The position numbers were made by a program, and so were the translations under genes. This document shows positions 22,557 to 23,264 of a stretch of 23,264 nt of DNA, one piece after another (position 1 is the stretch's first letter; every line of letters begins with the position of its first letter). Source of the DNA: a virus. Below the pieces are notes generated by a model. The model did no database searches, was not told where the DNA came from, and was given only the letters and a program-made list of their open reading frames with translations. The stretch lies in IMG/VR virus record IMGVR_UViG_3300020401_000099, positions 1 to 23,264 of that record. The stretch is one strand, 5' to 3'.

Positions 22557-22601
22557 AGTAGATATAATATTTATAACTATTATTGAAACTATTTCTAATT
22601 A

Positions 22602-23264
22602 ATGCAAGTAAGTCTTGACTATACGGCTCGTGAGTGGCAAAGACAATGTCATCTCAATAAACAAAGGTTTAGTGTTTACGCATTACATAGACGATCTGGT
22701 AAAACTGAACTCGCCATAATGGAGTTAATAGATAAAGCTATGAAGACACAACAGGATTTACCTGTATTTGTTTATGTCGCTCCCTTCTTACGTCAGGCTA
22801 AAGCAATTGCTTGGGCTAGATTAAAACAAAAATTAGAACCATTAAGGCAAAGATCAGCTATAGAAATAAATGAGGGTGAATTATCTATAAAATTTAAACA
22901 TAATGGTGCAATTATTCGTTTATTTGGTGGTGACAATCCCGATGCTATGCGTGGCCTACGTCTTGATGGCATAGTCATGGATGAAGTTGCTCAGTTAAAA
23001 AACGAGCTATGGACAGATATCGTTCAACCCGCGTTAAGCGACCGTTTGGGTTGGTCTATTTTTATTGGTACTCCGTCAGGAATAAATTTATTTAGTGAGT
23101 TGTATTACAAAGCTATTGATGAAGACGATTGGACAGCAGCCAGATATACCGTTTATGACACTGATTCGCTACATCCTAATGAGGTGGCTCGTCTTAAACG
23201 TGATATGAGTGAGACATCATTTGCGAGGGAATATCTATGCGACTTTTCAGCACAAGGTGATGAT
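22602..23264 (+). CDS. Terminase large subunit (partial, N-terminal ATPase)
   Basis: 221 codons to the window edge; the nuclease domain lies outside. An in-frame TAA six bases before the ATG fixes the frame opening. The product has an N-terminal REWQ (Q13, adenine-binding type), Walker A R30-RSGK-T35, Walker B I124-VMD-E128 with the catalytic glutamate at 128, and the coupling motif G156-TPS-G160. These are the ATPase elements that power DNA packaging through the portal. It is on the plus strand, divergent from the other structural genes, with a 45-base AT-rich gap and no clear Shine-Dalgarno sequence. No small terminase gene lies in the window. Confidence 0.93.
   Translation, partial: MQVSLDYTAREWQRQCHLNKQRFSVYALHRRSGKTELAIMELIDKAMKTQQDLPVFVYVAPFLRQAKAIAWARLKQKLEPLRQRSAIEINEGELSIKFKHNGAIIRLFGGDNPDAMRGLRLDGIVMDEVAQLKNELWTDIVQPALSDRLGWSIFIGTPSGINLFSELYYKAIDEDDWTAARYTVYDTDSLHPNEVARLKRDMSETSFAREYLCDFSAQGDD

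Noticed and set aside
22563-22568. TATAAT on the plus strand before the terminase gene as a host-type -10 box
   Set aside because: No matching -35 element at proper distance, and such hexamers are common by chance in this AT-rich DNA.
22793-22978. 61-codon minus-strand frame inside the terminase gene
   Set aside because: It lies opposite the clear ATPase coding sequence with Walker motifs, and no family pattern or ribosome-binding site supports it.

Overview
This window is the virion-morphogenesis (late) region of a podovirus-type tailed phage. The DNA is strongly AT-rich, and the small-gene content (a short basic protein with a YENIHKKRKR motif, a GNAT acetyltransferase, NVNAVA-type tail-fibre repeats, a very large polyvalent internal protein) resembles marine podoviruses of AT-rich bacteria. 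The host cannot be read from this window. I see no bacterial genes, tRNAs, insertion sequences, CRISPR arrays or attachment sites.

Layout, read right to left because nearly everything is on the minus strand. The 5' part of the large terminase (22602 to the window end) is the only plus-strand gene and is divergent from the rest. Leftwards from 22556: a GNAT acetyltransferase, a small tail-proximal protein, the portal, a candidate head-accessory protein and three tiny lysine-rich proteins. Next comes the head module: Bbp19-like protein, scaffold, Bbp17-like major capsid, Bbp16-like decoration protein and an 81-residue protein. An intrinsic terminator at 16382-16419 follows. Then come the tail adaptor (T7 gp11-like), tail nozzle (gp12-like) and three internal virion/ejection proteins in the T7 order gp14, gp15, gp16. 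The last gene is the N-terminal 685 residues of a tail fibre that runs off the left edge. The head genes look BPP-1-like and the tail and ejection genes T7-like. Genes are packed with gaps of 0 to about 75 bases; no stretch above 300 bases lacks a gene.

A 13-base element (consensus RGTGTRACCGTAA, minus strand) occurs four times, each at the head of a functional block: acetyltransferase/portal, head, ejection proteins, tail fibre. It resembles the SP6 RNA polymerase promoter and is the best candidate for this phage's own late promoter.

The most unusual part is the 2701-residue protein in the T7 gp16 position. It carries a zinc-metallopeptidase motif (HETAH) and an ADP-ribosyltransferase-like segment instead of an obvious transglycosylase. 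The gene segment encoding the ART-like part also contains a second same-strand open frame of 135 codons, shifted by one base, preceded by a perfect Shine-Dalgarno sequence and a TTG start. Codon use in the host frame changes just where this inner frame begins and ends, which suggests a gene within a gene (overprinting).
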